Positions 31,568 through 41,917 of a stretch of DNA of 64,000 nt are shown here, one piece after another. Position 1 is the stretch's first letter. The number at the start of each line of letters is the position of its first letter. The DNA comes from Buchnera aphidicola (Cinara cf. splendens/pseudotsugae 3390). Its GTDB lineage: Bacteria > Pseudomonadota > Gammaproteobacteria > Enterobacterales > Enterobacteriaceae. The notes under the pieces are model-generated. The model had not been told where the DNA came from. It was given only the letters and a program-made list of their open reading frames with translations, and searched no databases. The stretch spans positions 186,001-250,000 of the forward strand of contig NZ_LR217692.1 in NCBI RefSeq assembly GCF_900698845.1. The letters run 5' to 3'. The position numbers were made by a program, and so were the translations under genes.

Positions 31568-31571
31568 AATA

Positions 31572-32972
31572 TTAACTGTTAATTTTTTTTTTAGGTAAAT
31601 TCTTATTTTTTGAACATAATCGTAACATTGTAAATACTAATTTAATTTTATCAGGATCTTTGATTCCCGGACTTTTTTCTAGACCTGAATTTAAATCTAA
31701 TCCAAGAAAACCTAATGTAGATGCTAAAAAAATATTTTTCATATTTAAACCTCCAGCTAACATCATATTAGATACATTAAATTTTTTTATTAATTTCCAA
31801 TCAAAATTTTTTCCTGTACCACCCGTTTTATGATCTAATATATAACGATCAATATCTTCATTTTTATATATACTAGTATTTTTATTTACAGATACTGCTT
31901 TCCAAATGCGCACATTTTTAGGTAATAATTTCTTTAAAGTATTAATAAACTTATTGGTTTCTGTTCCATGTAGCTGTACAGCATGTAAATTTAATTTATA
32001 AACTTGTTTTAAAATATCTTGGTGTGTTTGATTACAAAAAACACCTACATATTTTAATAAAGTATTTTTTGTAATTTTTACTCCTTCTTGTGTAGTAATG
32101 CATCGTTCCGATGAAGGGATAAAAATTAAACCCCCATATACACAACCTACTTGTTCTGCTAATTGAGCATTTTCATAAATTGTTAAACCACAAATTTTAT
32201 TATCACCGTATATTAATTTACGTACAGAAAATTCTAAGTTAGTTGAATGCATTAAATGTGTTCCAACTAGAAATCCATCAACTAATTTACTAAGTAAGCG
32301 AACATCTTTATAGTTGTTAATACCTGATTCACAAATAACAATTTTATTTTGAGGAATCAACGGGGCAAGTTTTTTGGTAGTTTCAAGATTTACAGAAAAA
32401 TCATTTAAGTTTCTATTATTAATTCCAATTACTGTTGCTTTTAAAAATAAAGCACGTTTTAATTCATTTAAATTATGTACTTCAGTTAATATTCCTAGAT
32501 TCATACTAATTGCAATTTTAGATAATTGTATATATGTTTCATTATCAAGAATAGATAGCATTAATAATATTGCATCTGCTTGATGATAACGAGCATAATA
32601 TATTTGGTATGGATCAATAAAAAAATCTTTACATAGTAATGGTTTATCCGTTTGTTCACGTACTTGTAATAAATATTGAAAACTACCATGAAAAAATTTT
32701 TTTTCTGTAATCACCGAAATAACATCAGCATATTTATGATAAGTTGATATTATTTCTGAAATATTAAATTTTTCTCTAATAATTCCGTGTAAAGGAGAAG
32801 ATTTTTTACACTCTAATATAAATGATGGACGATTTTTTTTTAATGTTTTTTCAAAGAAATAGTTTGTTTTCTTAATTTTTCCAGAAAAAGAATTTAAAGG
32901 TACACTTTGTTTCTTATGTTGAATCCATTTTTGTGTATATTTTAATATTTTAGAAATTATATTATTTTTCAT
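31572..32972 (-). CDS. trpC: Bifunctional indole-3-glycerol-phosphate synthase / phosphoribosylanthranilate isomerase
   Basis: Fused TrpC-TrpF as in enterobacteria; 466 residues (453 in E. coli). TrpC half (about 1-255): [41 protein letters not shown]. TrpF half (about 258-466): [32 protein letters not shown]. Catalytic lysines and the TrpF Cys/Asp pair are present. 23 bp after trpD. Confidence 0.97.
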   Translation of the reverse strand: MKNNIISKILKYTQKWIQHKKQSVPLNSFSGKIKKTNYFFEKTLKKNRPSFILECKKSSPLHGIIREKFNISEIISTYHKYADVISVITEKKFFHGSFQYLLQVREQTDKPLLCKDFFIDPYQIYYARYHQADAILLMLSILDNETYIQLSKIAISMNLGILTEVHNLNELKRALFLKATVIGINNRNLNDFSVNLETTKKLAPLIPQNKIVICESGINNYKDVRLLSKLVDGFLVGTHLMHSTNLEFSVRKLIYGDNKICGLTIYENAQLAEQVGCVYGGLIFIPSSERCITTQEGVKITKNTLLKYVGVFCNQTHQDILKQVYKLNLHAVQLHGTETNKFINTLKKLLPKNVRIWKAVSVNKNTSIYKNEDIDRYILDHKTGGTGKNFDWKLIKKFNVSNMMLAGGLNMKNIFLASTLGFLGLDLNSGLEKSPGIKDPDKIKLVFTMLRLCSKNKNLPKKKINS

Positions 32973-32995
32973 AATTTTTCTTAAATAAATAATTT

Positions 32996-33991
32996 TTATA
33001 ATGTAGATAACTTAGTAACAAAATCATAAACTTGACCAGTATTAATGAAATTAAAAATTTTTAATGTATTTTGTGAAATATTATCATTTCCTAAAGTTTT
33101 CATTAATAATGCTACGTTAATTGCAATTGTTTGTGCATACACTGGATTTCCTTTTCCTTGCAATAATTTTACAGTTTCTATATAATTTTCTTGCTCAGTT
33201 TTGTTAATAAGATATTTTTTATCACATTTTTCTAAACCAAAATCTCTTGGGTACATTTTATATTTAATGATTTTTTTATTATTTAATTCAACTATATGTG
33301 TTTTAGAATAAAGTGTAGCCTCATCCGTTCCTCCGCTATGCACAATAATAGCTCGTTTATATTGCAAATTAGATAATATTTTAGCATATAAAGACATTAA
33401 TTCTTTTTTATATACCCCAATCAATGCATATTTAGGTTGAGCAGGGTTCAATAAAGGACCTAATATATTAAAGATAGTTCTAGTACATAGTGATTTACGA
33501 ATATTTGAAATTTTCTCAAAATCATTAAAATAAGAATTAGCCAATAAAAAACAAATATTTTCATTATCTAGACATTTTCTAGATTTTTCAGGTGATAACT
33601 TAATATTTATATTTAATTTTTGTAATAAATTTGCAGATCCAAAATTTCCAGAAGAATTTATATTGCATATTTTTGCTATTTTAATACCATAGCATGCTGA
33701 GACAAGAGCGCTAACAGTAGATATATTAAAACTATTTTTTTGATCACCTCCTGTACCTACAATATCAGATACGACATAGCTAGGTTTAGGGAATAATTTT
33801 ACTGATTGCATTAAAAATTTTCTAGCTCCAACAATTTCTTCGTATGTTTCTTTTCTATACGATAGAATCGATAGTATCGAGGATGTTTGCATGTCATTAA
33901 TATTTTTATGAAAAATATTATAAAATAAAGTATAACTTTCCAATTCATTTAAATATTTTCCATTATATATTTTTTTTAAAATTTTTTTCAT
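32996..33991 (-). CDS. trpD: Anthranilate phosphoribosyltransferase
   Basis: Adds phosphoribosyl to anthranilate. 331 residues from the ATG at 33991; an in-frame TTG at 34003 is less likely. Corresponds to the transferase domain only of the E. coli TrpGD fusion. DIVGTGGDQKNSFNIS, the second conserved loop FNILGPLLNPA, and VHSGGTDE are present. A TTGACT lies upstream on the minus strand near 34038-34043. First gene of trpDCFBA; no trpE or trpG is nearby, consistent with trpEG being elsewhere (plasmid-borne in many Buchnera). Confidence 0.97.
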   Translation of the reverse strand: MKKILKKIYNGKYLNELESYTLFYNIFHKNINDMQTSSILSILSYRKETYEEIVGARKFLMQSVKLFPKPSYVVSDIVGTGGDQKNSFNISTVSALVSACYGIKIAKICNINSSGNFGSANLLQKLNINIKLSPEKSRKCLDNENICFLLANSYFNDFEKISNIRKSLCTRTIFNILGPLLNPAQPKYALIGVYKKELMSLYAKILSNLQYKRAIIVHSGGTDEATLYSKTHIVELNNKKIIKYKMYPRDFGLEKCDKKYLINKTEQENYIETVKLLQGKGNPVYAQTIAINVALLMKTLGNDNISQNTLKIFNFINTGQVYDFVTKLSTL

Positions 33992-34003
33992 TTTTATATA
34001 CAA

Positions 34004-34792
34004 CCATAAACAATATTAAGTCAACAATAACCAAATATATTAATATTTCTTTATAACTCTATTTTAAAAATTGTTACAAATCATATCTATGTTGTAATAT
34101 GATATTTTATATTAAATATTTTGTGAAAAAGAGAAAATTTATTATTTAATACATATTATGTTAATTAAAATTTTTTATAAATTATAAATATATTAATTTT
34201 AATTAAATTAATTTTTAAATATAGAAATTATATACAATATTTATATTTTCATAAATGAAAATTTTAATAAATACATTAGGATATTAAAATAAATTATGAA
34301 TTATAATCAAGCAATAAAATATGATTATATTTAAAAAAATACGTAAAAATATATGAAATATTATAAATAAATATTTATGAATATTTTTTGTATAAAAAAT
34401 TTTTTATTGAACTATTCATGTAATTTACGTGAATAATAGATATAGAACGCATGAACTAAAAAATAAATATATTATACAATAATAATTTTTATTGTATTAA
34501 CATATTACATGTTATATGAAATATAAATATATTATTTATAAAAAATAATTTATGTATTAAAATGATTATTTAATTTAATAATAACACTCTTTTTTTATAA
34601 AAACAAAATATTTATTCTATTAAAAACGTTTTGATAAATAAATATTTTGTAAATATATTCAAAGAAATAATTTATATGTTTAAAAAAGAAGTTGTATAAT
34701 TATTATTATAATAATTACATTAAATATAAAAAATATTGTATATAAAATTATTAATAGAATTTATTATAATTTATATATATAGGAACTATATT
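34004..34792. other. Divergent spacer trpD/rluB, 0.79 kb, no gene seen
   Basis: Long A+T-rich stretch between divergent genes. Only start-adjacent signals are visible (TTGACT for trpD; AGGA for rluB). No trp attenuator, leader peptide rich in Trp codons, or trpE remnant recognised. Confidence 0.5.
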
Positions 34793-35524
34793 ATGAAAGA
34801 AAGAATCCAAAAAATATTATCTAATTGTGGTTTAGGATCACGCCGTACTATTGAAAAAAAAATTCATCAGAAATTAATTAAAATAAATGGACAAATCGTT
34901 TCTTTAGGACAAAGTTTTTTAAAAAATGAAATTAGATACGTCGTAGTAGATAACAAAAAAATTTTTTTAAAAAAAAATGTAATAAAAGTCATTATTTATA
35001 ATAAACCCGTTGGTGAAGTTTGTACTAAAAAAGATGAAAAAAAAAGAAATACTGTTTTTGATAAATTACCTAAATTATTATATTCTAAATGGATAAATGT
35101 AGGAAGATTAGATATTAATACATCAGGTTTATTGTTATTTACTAATTATGGAGAATTAGCATATAGACTCATGCATCCACGTTATATGATTAAACGAGAA
35201 TATTTAGTTAAAATTTTTGGAAAAATATCAAAAAAAAAAATTTTAATTTTAAAAAATGGAATTAAAATTGGTTCATCAATTTCAAGATTTTATGAAATTT
35301 TTAGTATAAATAATCAAAAAAAAAATAAATGGTTTAAGGTATCTTTACTGCAAGGTAAAAATCGTGAAGTACGTTTACTATGGAATTCAATTGGTATACA
35401 AGTTAACAAATTAATTCGAATTAGTTATGGGTCTATACTTTTACCGAGAAATTTACAGAAAGGAAAATTTATAGAACTAAATTCTATTAATATAAAAAAT
35501 ATTTTTAATTCAGTCAATTTATAA
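34793..35524 (+). CDS. rluB: 23S rRNA pseudouridine(2605) synthase RluB
   Basis: Modifies U2605 of 23S rRNA. 243 residues (291 in E. coli; the C-terminal basic tail is missing). N-terminal S4 RNA-binding domain (ILSNCGLGSRRTIEKKI), then the RsuA-type catalytic domain with the catalytic Asp in VGRLDINTSGLLLF and LMHPRYMIKREY. Start at 34793 with AGGA 8 nt upstream; an open extension from 34736 has no homology. Gene near trp as in E. coli. Confidence 0.93.
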   Translation: MKERIQKILSNCGLGSRRTIEKKIHQKLIKINGQIVSLGQSFLKNEIRYVVVDNKKIFLKKNVIKVIIYNKPVGEVCTKKDEKKRNTVFDKLPKLLYSKWINVGRLDINTSGLLLFTNYGELAYRLMHPRYMIKREYLVKIFGKISKKKILILKNGIKIGSSISRFYEIFSINNQKKNKWFKVSLLQGKNREVRLLWNSIGIQVNKLIRISYGSILLPRNLQKGKFIELNSINIKNIFNSVNL

Positions 35525-35702
35525 CGTTTAAAATTTTCATAATTAATAAAAAACAATTTTTAAAAATATTAATTATATATTTAACAAAAATAAATATAAC
35601 ACTATATTAGTAGACATTTATACCTATAGTGCAGACGTACTGTATATTTAATATTTTAAAATAAACACTTTATAAACATGTAATTTTTATTAAATTAGTT
35701 AT

Positions 35703-36512
35703 TTATGTTTTTGATAAATTAATTTCTTGATATACTGTGCGTGTTTTTTTTAAAAAATATTTTAAAATATTAGCTTGTCCTATTAATATAACTTGACTTT
35801 TGATATAATCATGTCCACCGATAAAATCAGTCATTAACGCTCCTGACTCTCTAATCTGTAATTCTGCAAAATTTATATTTAATAATTTTTCGTTAAATCC
35901 AATATAAACGTTAATTTTTCCAGAAGATAAATATGCTAAATCTAAAATGGAACAACCAGAATGTCGAAAAGAAGTTGTTTCTCGGATAAGTTGTTGAATT
36001 AACGAAATATACAAATTAGTATTGTATTGATTTTTTTGTCTAAAATAAAAAGCTATAATTTTATCAAAATCATTATCGTACGCACAACATCTAGTACGAA
36101 AACCGTTTAATTGAGCACCTTGACCTTTAATAGCTGTAAATAAATCATTTTTAATGGGATCATATATCACTGACATATACATTTGATTTTTTTCTTTTAT
36201 TAATATTGATAGACAAAAATGTGGAATTTTTTTAATAAAATTCATTGTTCCGCTTAAAGAATTAATCAACCATTGATTATTTTGTATTACAGATGTTTTT
36301 TTGGAATATATATCATGAATAGAATGTCGAGGATATGATTGATGTATAATAGAAAAAATTGAAGAAAAAATTCTTTTTCGTATTTTACGAAGATAATAAA
36401 TTTTATTCAATGAATCTAATTCATTCCTAATATCTTTAGAATCATAATTTTGAGCAACAATTTTTCCACCGACTCGAATAGCTCTGACGGCAATATTTAA
36501 CATAGGATTCAT
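35703..36512 (-). CDS. suhB: SuhB-family protein, catalytic metal ligands lost
   Basis: Homologue of E. coli SuhB, an inositol monophosphatase that also works in rRNA transcription antitermination. 269 residues (267 in E. coli), aligned end to end (PMLNIAVRA, NFIKKIPHF, YDPIKNDLFTA, GQGAQLNG, LDLAY, FIGGHDY). The magnesium site is gone: Asp84 is Asn84, Asp87 is Ser87, Asp212 is Asn212, and the Glu67-Glu68 pair aligns with Ile68-Tyr69. The fold-defining parts are kept and the frame is open, so it is probably maintained for a non-enzymatic role, plausibly the Nus complex on rRNA. That role is inference. Confidence 0.93.
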   Translation of the reverse strand: MNPMLNIAVRAIRVGGKIVAQNYDSKDIRNELDSLNKIYYLRKIRKRIFSSIFSIIHQSYPRHSIHDIYSKKTSVIQNNQWLINSLSGTMNFIKKIPHFCLSILIKEKNQMYMSVIYDPIKNDLFTAIKGQGAQLNGFRTRCCAYDNDFDKIIAFYFRQKNQYNTNLYISLIQQLIRETTSFRHSGCSILDLAYLSSGKINVYIGFNEKLLNINFAELQIRESGALMTDFIGGHDYIKSQVILIGQANILKYFLKKTRTVYQEINLSKT

Positions 36513-36692
36513 TTAATAATCTCTCATATATAATATTTTTTGTAAAATAACTATAAATAAATATTTTTTAATATTAAAATTCAGAATCTTTATCTAACCG
36601 AATGTTTATTATATACTTGTTTAAATAAATTTAAAAAATTTATTTTTGTTTTTAGGAAAAAATTATATCAATTAATATATTTTGGAAAAATA

Positions 36693-37814
36693 ATGTTTAA
36701 AAAAAAATGTTTAGAAAATAAACCAAAAAAAAAAATCAATTTACTAAATTTTAATTTACAAAAAATGATAAATTTCGTATTACAATTAGGAGAAAAAAAA
36801 TTTCGCGCTATACAAATAATGGAATGGATTTATAAAAAAAATTGTATTAAATTTGAAAACATGAATAATTTAAGTAATTCTTTACAAGAAAAATTAAAAA
36901 GAAAATCTATTATTCAACTACCTTACCGTATAAATGAATTAAAATCAACTGATGGTACAATAAAATGGAATTTTTTATTTGATACTGAACTTATTGAAAC
37001 AATATATATTCCGGAAAAAAAACGTGCTACTTTATGTATTTCATCTCAAGCAGGATGCATGTTAAACTGCAAATTTTGTGCTACAGGTAAACTAGGATAT
37101 ACTCGTAATTTGTTAGTTTCAGAAATTATTGGTCAAATATGGTACGCTATAAATAGAATAAATCAACATGAAAAAAACACTTATATTTTACCTTCAATTA
37201 AAAATATTGTTATGATGGGTATGGGAGAACCTTTATTAAATTTAAAAAATATTATTATTGTAATTGATATTATTTTACATAAATATGGTTTTAATTTTTC
37301 TAAAAATAAAGTTACTTTATCAACAGCTGGTCTTGTTCCAGCTATAAATAAAATAGCAGGAAAAATAGATGTTTCATTAGCAATTTCATTACACGCATCT
37401 AATGATTGTATTCGTAATATGATTATGCCTATAAATAAACGTTATAATATTAAAATGTTATTGTCATCTGTTAAAAATTATTTAGATAAATCAACAGCAA
37501 ATCGAGGTATAGTGACAATTGAATATGTTATGTTATTGCATATTAATGATTGTAAAAATCACGCAAAAGAATTAGCATGTTTATTAAAAAATATACCTTG
37601 TAAAATTAATTTAATTCCTTGGAATTCTATAAAAAATTCTTCTTATAAATGTAGTAGTTATGATAGAATCACTGCATTTTTTGAATATTTAAAAAAAAAA
37701 GGTTTTGTTGTTACAATTAGAAAAAATAGAGGATCTGATATCCAGGCTGCATGTGGACAATTAACGGGTACACAGGATTATTTTCGTAAACCAATAAATA
37801 TCTTTAATTCATAA
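36693..37814 (+). CDS. rlmN: Dual-specificity 23S rRNA/tRNA adenine-C2 methyltransferase RlmN
   Basis: Radical SAM methylase for A2503 of 23S rRNA and A37 of some tRNAs. 373 residues (384 in E. coli). Cluster cysteines in CMLNCKFC, MMGMGEPLLN motif, and the methyl-carrying Cys in DIQAACGQL. The downstream partners rodZ and ispG, found between rlmN and hisS in E. coli, are missing; only 75 bp separate it from hisS. Confidence 0.97.
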   Translation: MFKKKCLENKPKKKINLLNFNLQKMINFVLQLGEKKFRAIQIMEWIYKKNCIKFENMNNLSNSLQEKLKRKSIIQLPYRINELKSTDGTIKWNFLFDTELIETIYIPEKKRATLCISSQAGCMLNCKFCATGKLGYTRNLLVSEIIGQIWYAINRINQHEKNTYILPSIKNIVMMGMGEPLLNLKNIIIVIDIILHKYGFNFSKNKVTLSTAGLVPAINKIAGKIDVSLAISLHASNDCIRNMIMPINKRYNIKMLLSSVKNYLDKSTANRGIVTIEYVMLLHINDCKNHAKELACLLKNIPCKINLIPWNSIKNSSYKCSSYDRITAFFEYLKKKGFVVTIRKNRGSDIQAACGQLTGTQDYFRKPINIFNS

Positions 37815-37889
37815 ATTTCATTTTTTATATACCAAATTTTTAAAAATTAAATTTAATTAATAATTTTAATTCAGGAGATTTTATTTTAT

Positions 37890-39167
37890 ATGAATAAAAA
37901 ATATCAATCAGTCAGAGGTATGCACGATATTCTTCCTGTAGAAACTTATTTTATACAAATAATTGAGAAAAAAATAAAAAAAATTTTAAACAGTTATTCA
38001 TATTTTGAAATTCGCAGCCCAATAATTGAATATACTGAATTATTTGAAAAATCAATTGGTAATAATACTGATATTATTCACAAAGAAATGTATAATTTTA
38101 AAGATAAAAAAAAGAAAAAAATATCATTAAGACCAGAAGGTACTATCAGTTGTATTCGAGCTTGTATACAAAATAATGTATTTTACAATTCTAAAATTCA
38201 AAAATTGTGGTATTACGGTCCTATGTTTCGTTATGAACGACCGCAAAGAGGACGATTTAGACAATTCCAACAATTTGGGGTTGAATATTTTGGTATAAAT
38301 AATATTTTTATTGATTATGATATTATAATGTTAACTGTAAATATTTGGAAAAAATTAAATCTATCAAAATATTTAATACTAGAAATAAATTCTCTTGGTA
38401 CCGTAGAAGATAGAAAAGATTTTTCTTTAGATTTAAAAAAATTTTTTCAAAAATATATATCAAAACTGACTACATATGAAAAAAAATTATTATCCACCAA
38501 TCCTATTCGTATTTTAGATAGTAAAAATACAAATATAATAAAATTATTAAGATTTGCACCCATGTTACATCATTATATAAGTTCACATTCATATAAACGT
38601 TTTAAAAAATTATGCAGTTTATTAACTCAATCTAAAATTAATTATATTATAAATCATCGATTAGTTAGAGGTTTAGATTACTATAACGATACTGTTTTTG
38701 AATGGACAGCAAAAAAATTAGGTTCACAAAACGCTGTTTGTGCGGGGGGTCGATACGATAATTTAGTAGAATATTTAGGTGGAATAAAAAATCCAGCTAT
38801 TGGTTTTGCTATTGGTGTAGATAGAGTAATTATGTTAACAAAATTAATTAATCCAGAGTATTCTGAAAATTTTGTTATTGATATAAATATTATTTTTTTA
38901 GAATCTATATATTCAGTATTGTCGATATATATTGCTAATCAATTACACTTCATGTGGCCAAAATTAAAAATTAATACTTCTTTAAAAAAATTTAGAAAAA
39001 ATAATTATCTAAAAAAATTAAAAAAAACAAAATCAAAGTTTTTATTAATTTTACAATCTAATTTATTGAATGTAAATAAAATTTTAGTTAAGAATATGTG
39101 TAAAAAAAAAAGCCAAATAATTCCAATAAATAGAATTTTCCAAAATCCATGTATTTTTATTAATTGA
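37890..39167 (+). CDS. hisS: Histidyl-tRNA synthetase
   Basis: Class II synthetase, 425 residues (424 in E. coli). Motif 1 near the N-terminus (VRGMHDILP), motif 2 GPMFRYERPQRGRFRQF, HisA signature RGLDYYNDTVFEW and CAGGRYDNL. The C-terminal anticodon-binding domain is lysine-rich and divergent but complete in length. Good SD AGGAGA about 12 nt before the ATG. Confidence 0.97.
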   Translation: MNKKYQSVRGMHDILPVETYFIQIIEKKIKKILNSYSYFEIRSPIIEYTELFEKSIGNNTDIIHKEMYNFKDKKKKKISLRPEGTISCIRACIQNNVFYNSKIQKLWYYGPMFRYERPQRGRFRQFQQFGVEYFGINNIFIDYDIIMLTVNIWKKLNLSKYLILEINSLGTVEDRKDFSLDLKKFFQKYISKLTTYEKKLLSTNPIRILDSKNTNIIKLLRFAPMLHHYISSHSYKRFKKLCSLLTQSKINYIINHRLVRGLDYYNDTVFEWTAKKLGSQNAVCAGGRYDNLVEYLGGIKNPAIGFAIGVDRVIMLTKLINPEYSENFVIDINIIFLESIYSVLSIYIANQLHFMWPKLKINTSLKKFRKNNYLKKLKKTKSKFLLILQSNLLNVNKILVKNMCKKKSQIIPINRIFQNPCIFIN

Positions 39168-39280
39168 TAATGTTATTATATGACATAATATCAAGATACA
39201 AAATTATTTAATCAATAAAATATTTTTTACATTTTTTAGATATTAAAAATAATTAATACTTTATTATAAGAAATAAAAAT

Positions 39281-40531
39281 ATGATAAATAAAAAACTACA
39301 AACAGCAGATAACGAAATCTGGAACTTAATCCAAAAAGAAAAAATAAGACAAGAATCATGCATTAATTTAATTGCATCAGAAAATTATGCAAGTCATTCT
39401 ATATTAGAAGCTCAAGGTTCTTGTTTAACAAATAAATATGCAGAAGGATATATTGGAAATCGTTTTTATAATGGATGTAATATAATCGATAAAATTGAAA
39501 GTATTGCTATTAATAGAGCTAAAAAATTATTTAACGTCGAATATGCTAATGTACAACCTCATTCTGGATCACAAGCCAATTTTGCAATTTTTCAGGCATT
39601 ACTAAAACCAAGAGATGTGATTTTAGGTATGAATTTAAATCATGGAGGACATTTAACACATGGATCTACTGTAAATTTTTCTGGAAAACTATATAAATCT
39701 TATACGTATGGTATTACTTCAAATGGTGAAATAGATTATAAAAATTTTCAATATTTGTCAATGTTACATCGACCTAAAATGATTATTGGTGGATTTTCTG
39801 CATATTCAGGAATTTGTGATTGGCAATATATGCGTAAAATTGCTGATAAAATTAATGCATACTTTTTTGTAGATATTTCACACATAGTAGGTTTAATTAT
39901 AGCTGGATTATATCCTAATCCTATTAAATACGCTCATGTTGTTAGTACTACTACACATAAAATTTTAGGAGGACCGAGAGGAGGATTAATACTTTCAAAT
40001 AATGGAAATAAAACATTATATTCTAAATTAAATGCTTCTGTTTTTCCCGGTAGTCAGGGTGGACCCTTAATGCATGTTATTGCAGCTAAAGCCGTTTCTT
40101 TCAAAGAAGCCTTAAGTTCAGAATTTTTATTGTTACAAAAAAATACAATAATTTTTGCAAAAAAAATGGTCGAAATATTTTTAGAAAAAAAATTTAGAAT
40201 TATTTCGAGACACACAAAAAACCATTTGTTTTTAGTTGATGTGTCTACTAAAGGAATCACCGGAAAAGAAGCTAGTGATATATTGTCTACTGCTAGAATT
40301 ATTGTAAATAAAAATACCATACCTAATGATTCTAAAACACCTTTTATTACATCAGGAATTCGTATTGGTACTCCAGCACTTGCTAAACGTAAATTTAAAA
40401 TTAATGATGTTAGTCAAATTACTTATTGGATATGTGAAATTTTAAATAATCCATATGATTTATCTTATATTCAAAAAATAAAAAAAAGAACAAAAAAACT
40501 CTGTAAAAAATATCCTATTTATAATGTATAA
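39281..40531 (+). CDS. glyA: Serine hydroxymethyltransferase
   Basis: Interconverts serine and glycine, feeding one-carbon units to folate. 416 residues (417 in E. coli). PLP lysine in VVSTTTHKILGGPRGG; NLIASENYAS, NKYAEGY and ANVQPHSGSQAN are conserved. Together with serC it supplies glycine from 3-phosphoglycerate. Confidence 0.98.
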   Translation: MINKKLQTADNEIWNLIQKEKIRQESCINLIASENYASHSILEAQGSCLTNKYAEGYIGNRFYNGCNIIDKIESIAINRAKKLFNVEYANVQPHSGSQANFAIFQALLKPRDVILGMNLNHGGHLTHGSTVNFSGKLYKSYTYGITSNGEIDYKNFQYLSMLHRPKMIIGGFSAYSGICDWQYMRKIADKINAYFFVDISHIVGLIIAGLYPNPIKYAHVVSTTTHKILGGPRGGLILSNNGNKTLYSKLNASVFPGSQGGPLMHVIAAKAVSFKEALSSEFLLLQKNTIIFAKKMVEIFLEKKFRIISRHTKNHLFLVDVSTKGITGKEASDILSTARIIVNKNTIPNDSKTPFITSGIRIGTPALAKRKFKINDVSQITYWICEILNNPYDLSYIQKIKKRTKKLCKKYPIYNV

Positions 40532-40847
40532 AAATTATTTATAATTAATTACTCACATAATCAGTATATGTATTATTAAATTTATATTTTTTATATAAAA
40601 TTTTAAATATAAAAGTATCTTACATACTATTTTTTTTATTCAATAATTAGTAAAAATATTTTATGTTACATGTATTATGTGTAACATAATTCTTATTAAG
40701 ATAATAATCTTACATAAAACATATCAACATGAATAATGTTTAATTGATTAATTTGACTATATATTAATAAATTATTATATAATTTTTTATTAAATAATTA
40801 TTTGTTGTATTCAAAATTAATAAATATTAATAAATATTAAAATTATA
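40532..40847. other. Convergent spacer glyA/pgl
   Basis: 316 bp, no gene seen apart from a hairpin at 40661-40689. Buchnera gene orders I remember have biotin genes between glyA and pgl; nothing recognisable of them is left. Confidence 0.4.
40661..40689. terminator. Bidirectional hairpin between glyA and pgl
   Basis: 29-nt hairpin, 13 bp with two wobble pairs near a 3-nt loop; core ATGTTACA/TGTAACAT. Placed between convergent genes and followed by TTCTTATT. Confidence 0.6.
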
Positions 40848-41855
40848 TTATTCTATCAAAACCCATAAAGGATTTATTTCAGTAGATTGTGTAGTAATTT
40901 TAGACAAATAACCGTTATTATTATTAATATAATAAATTTTTATAGAATTAGATAATTCTCCAACAATTACTAATATATTGCCATCTTTACTAATATTAAA
41001 TGATCGAGGTTGTGATAAGGTTCGATAAGTATGCATCCTTAACAATGTACCTTGTTTATTGTCAATATAAAAAAGAGAAATAATACTATTAGCTCGATCA
41101 CAGGCATATAAATAATTTCCTGTAGGGTGAACATGGATATCTGAAGACCAAGAAGAACATATAGATGATTGTGACATTAATGAAATCGATTGTATTATCT
41201 GTAATTTAATTAATTTATCATTAATAAACCACACATCAATTGTGCCGCTTAATTCATTAATTGAATATAAGTATGGACGTAATGGATGAAAAGTAATATG
41301 TCTTGGACCACTATTGTAAGCAGTACTAATAATATTTTTTAAAATTACAGTCATTTTTTTATTTTTATTATGTTGTATTTTATAAATATAAATTTTGTTA
41401 TCTTTAAGAGCTGATGCAAATAGTAAATTACTTTCGTAATGCATTCTTATAGAATGACATCCTCTTAAATTTTCTACTAAAGCAGCAGTACTACGAATTA
41501 GTCCGCATAAATTTAAAGAATAGACACTAAATCCATTTCCATGATATGAAGCACAAAACAACATTGTTTTTTTTTTATTTAATGAAATATAATTGGGTGT
41601 ATTAAACACTTTAACTTCATGTATTTTTTTAAACTGATTATTTAAATTTTGTTTATAGGTAATAATTTTATTATTCCCTGTTTCTCCAGTATATAATAAT
41701 TGATGTTTTTTATTGTATTTTAATGGTTGAGGTTTTCCAGAAGTAGTGGTAGTATTTACTTTTAATAAAGTCAAATTATTTTCTAAAATCCAATGTTCAA
41801 TGCAATGACTTACTGAACAAGAAATAAATATATCTTTTTTCACGTTTATTTCCAT
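40848..41855 (-). CDS. pgl: 6-phosphogluconolactonase (YbhE type)
   Basis: Second step of the oxidative pentose phosphate pathway. 335 residues (331 in E. coli). Seven-bladed propeller of the YbhE family: GPRHITFHP, SINELSGTIDVW, SDIHVHPTGNYLYACDR and QPRSFNIS blocks are conserved. Convergent with glyA, 62 bp downstream of mfd on the same strand. Confidence 0.95.
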   Translation of the reverse strand: MEINVKKDIFISCSVSHCIEHWILENNLTLLKVNTTTTSGKPQPLKYNKKHQLLYTGETGNNKIITYKQNLNNQFKKIHEVKVFNTPNYISLNKKKTMLFCASYHGNGFSVYSLNLCGLIRSTAALVENLRGCHSIRMHYESNLLFASALKDNKIYIYKIQHNKNKKMTVILKNIISTAYNSGPRHITFHPLRPYLYSINELSGTIDVWFINDKLIKLQIIQSISLMSQSSICSSWSSDIHVHPTGNYLYACDRANSIISLFYIDNKQGTLLRMHTYRTLSQPRSFNISKDGNILVIVGELSNSIKIYYINNNNGYLSKITTQSTEINPLWVLIE

Positions 41856-41917
41856 TTAAAATTATTCTTAATTTAATAATTAATTTTTAATATTACATAT
41901 ATTGTATTAAATAAAAA

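Noticed and set aside
35600-35660. 7-bp CACTATA/TATAGTG pairing between rluB and suhB
   Set aside because: Short stem with a long loop and no T tract; too weak to call a terminator.
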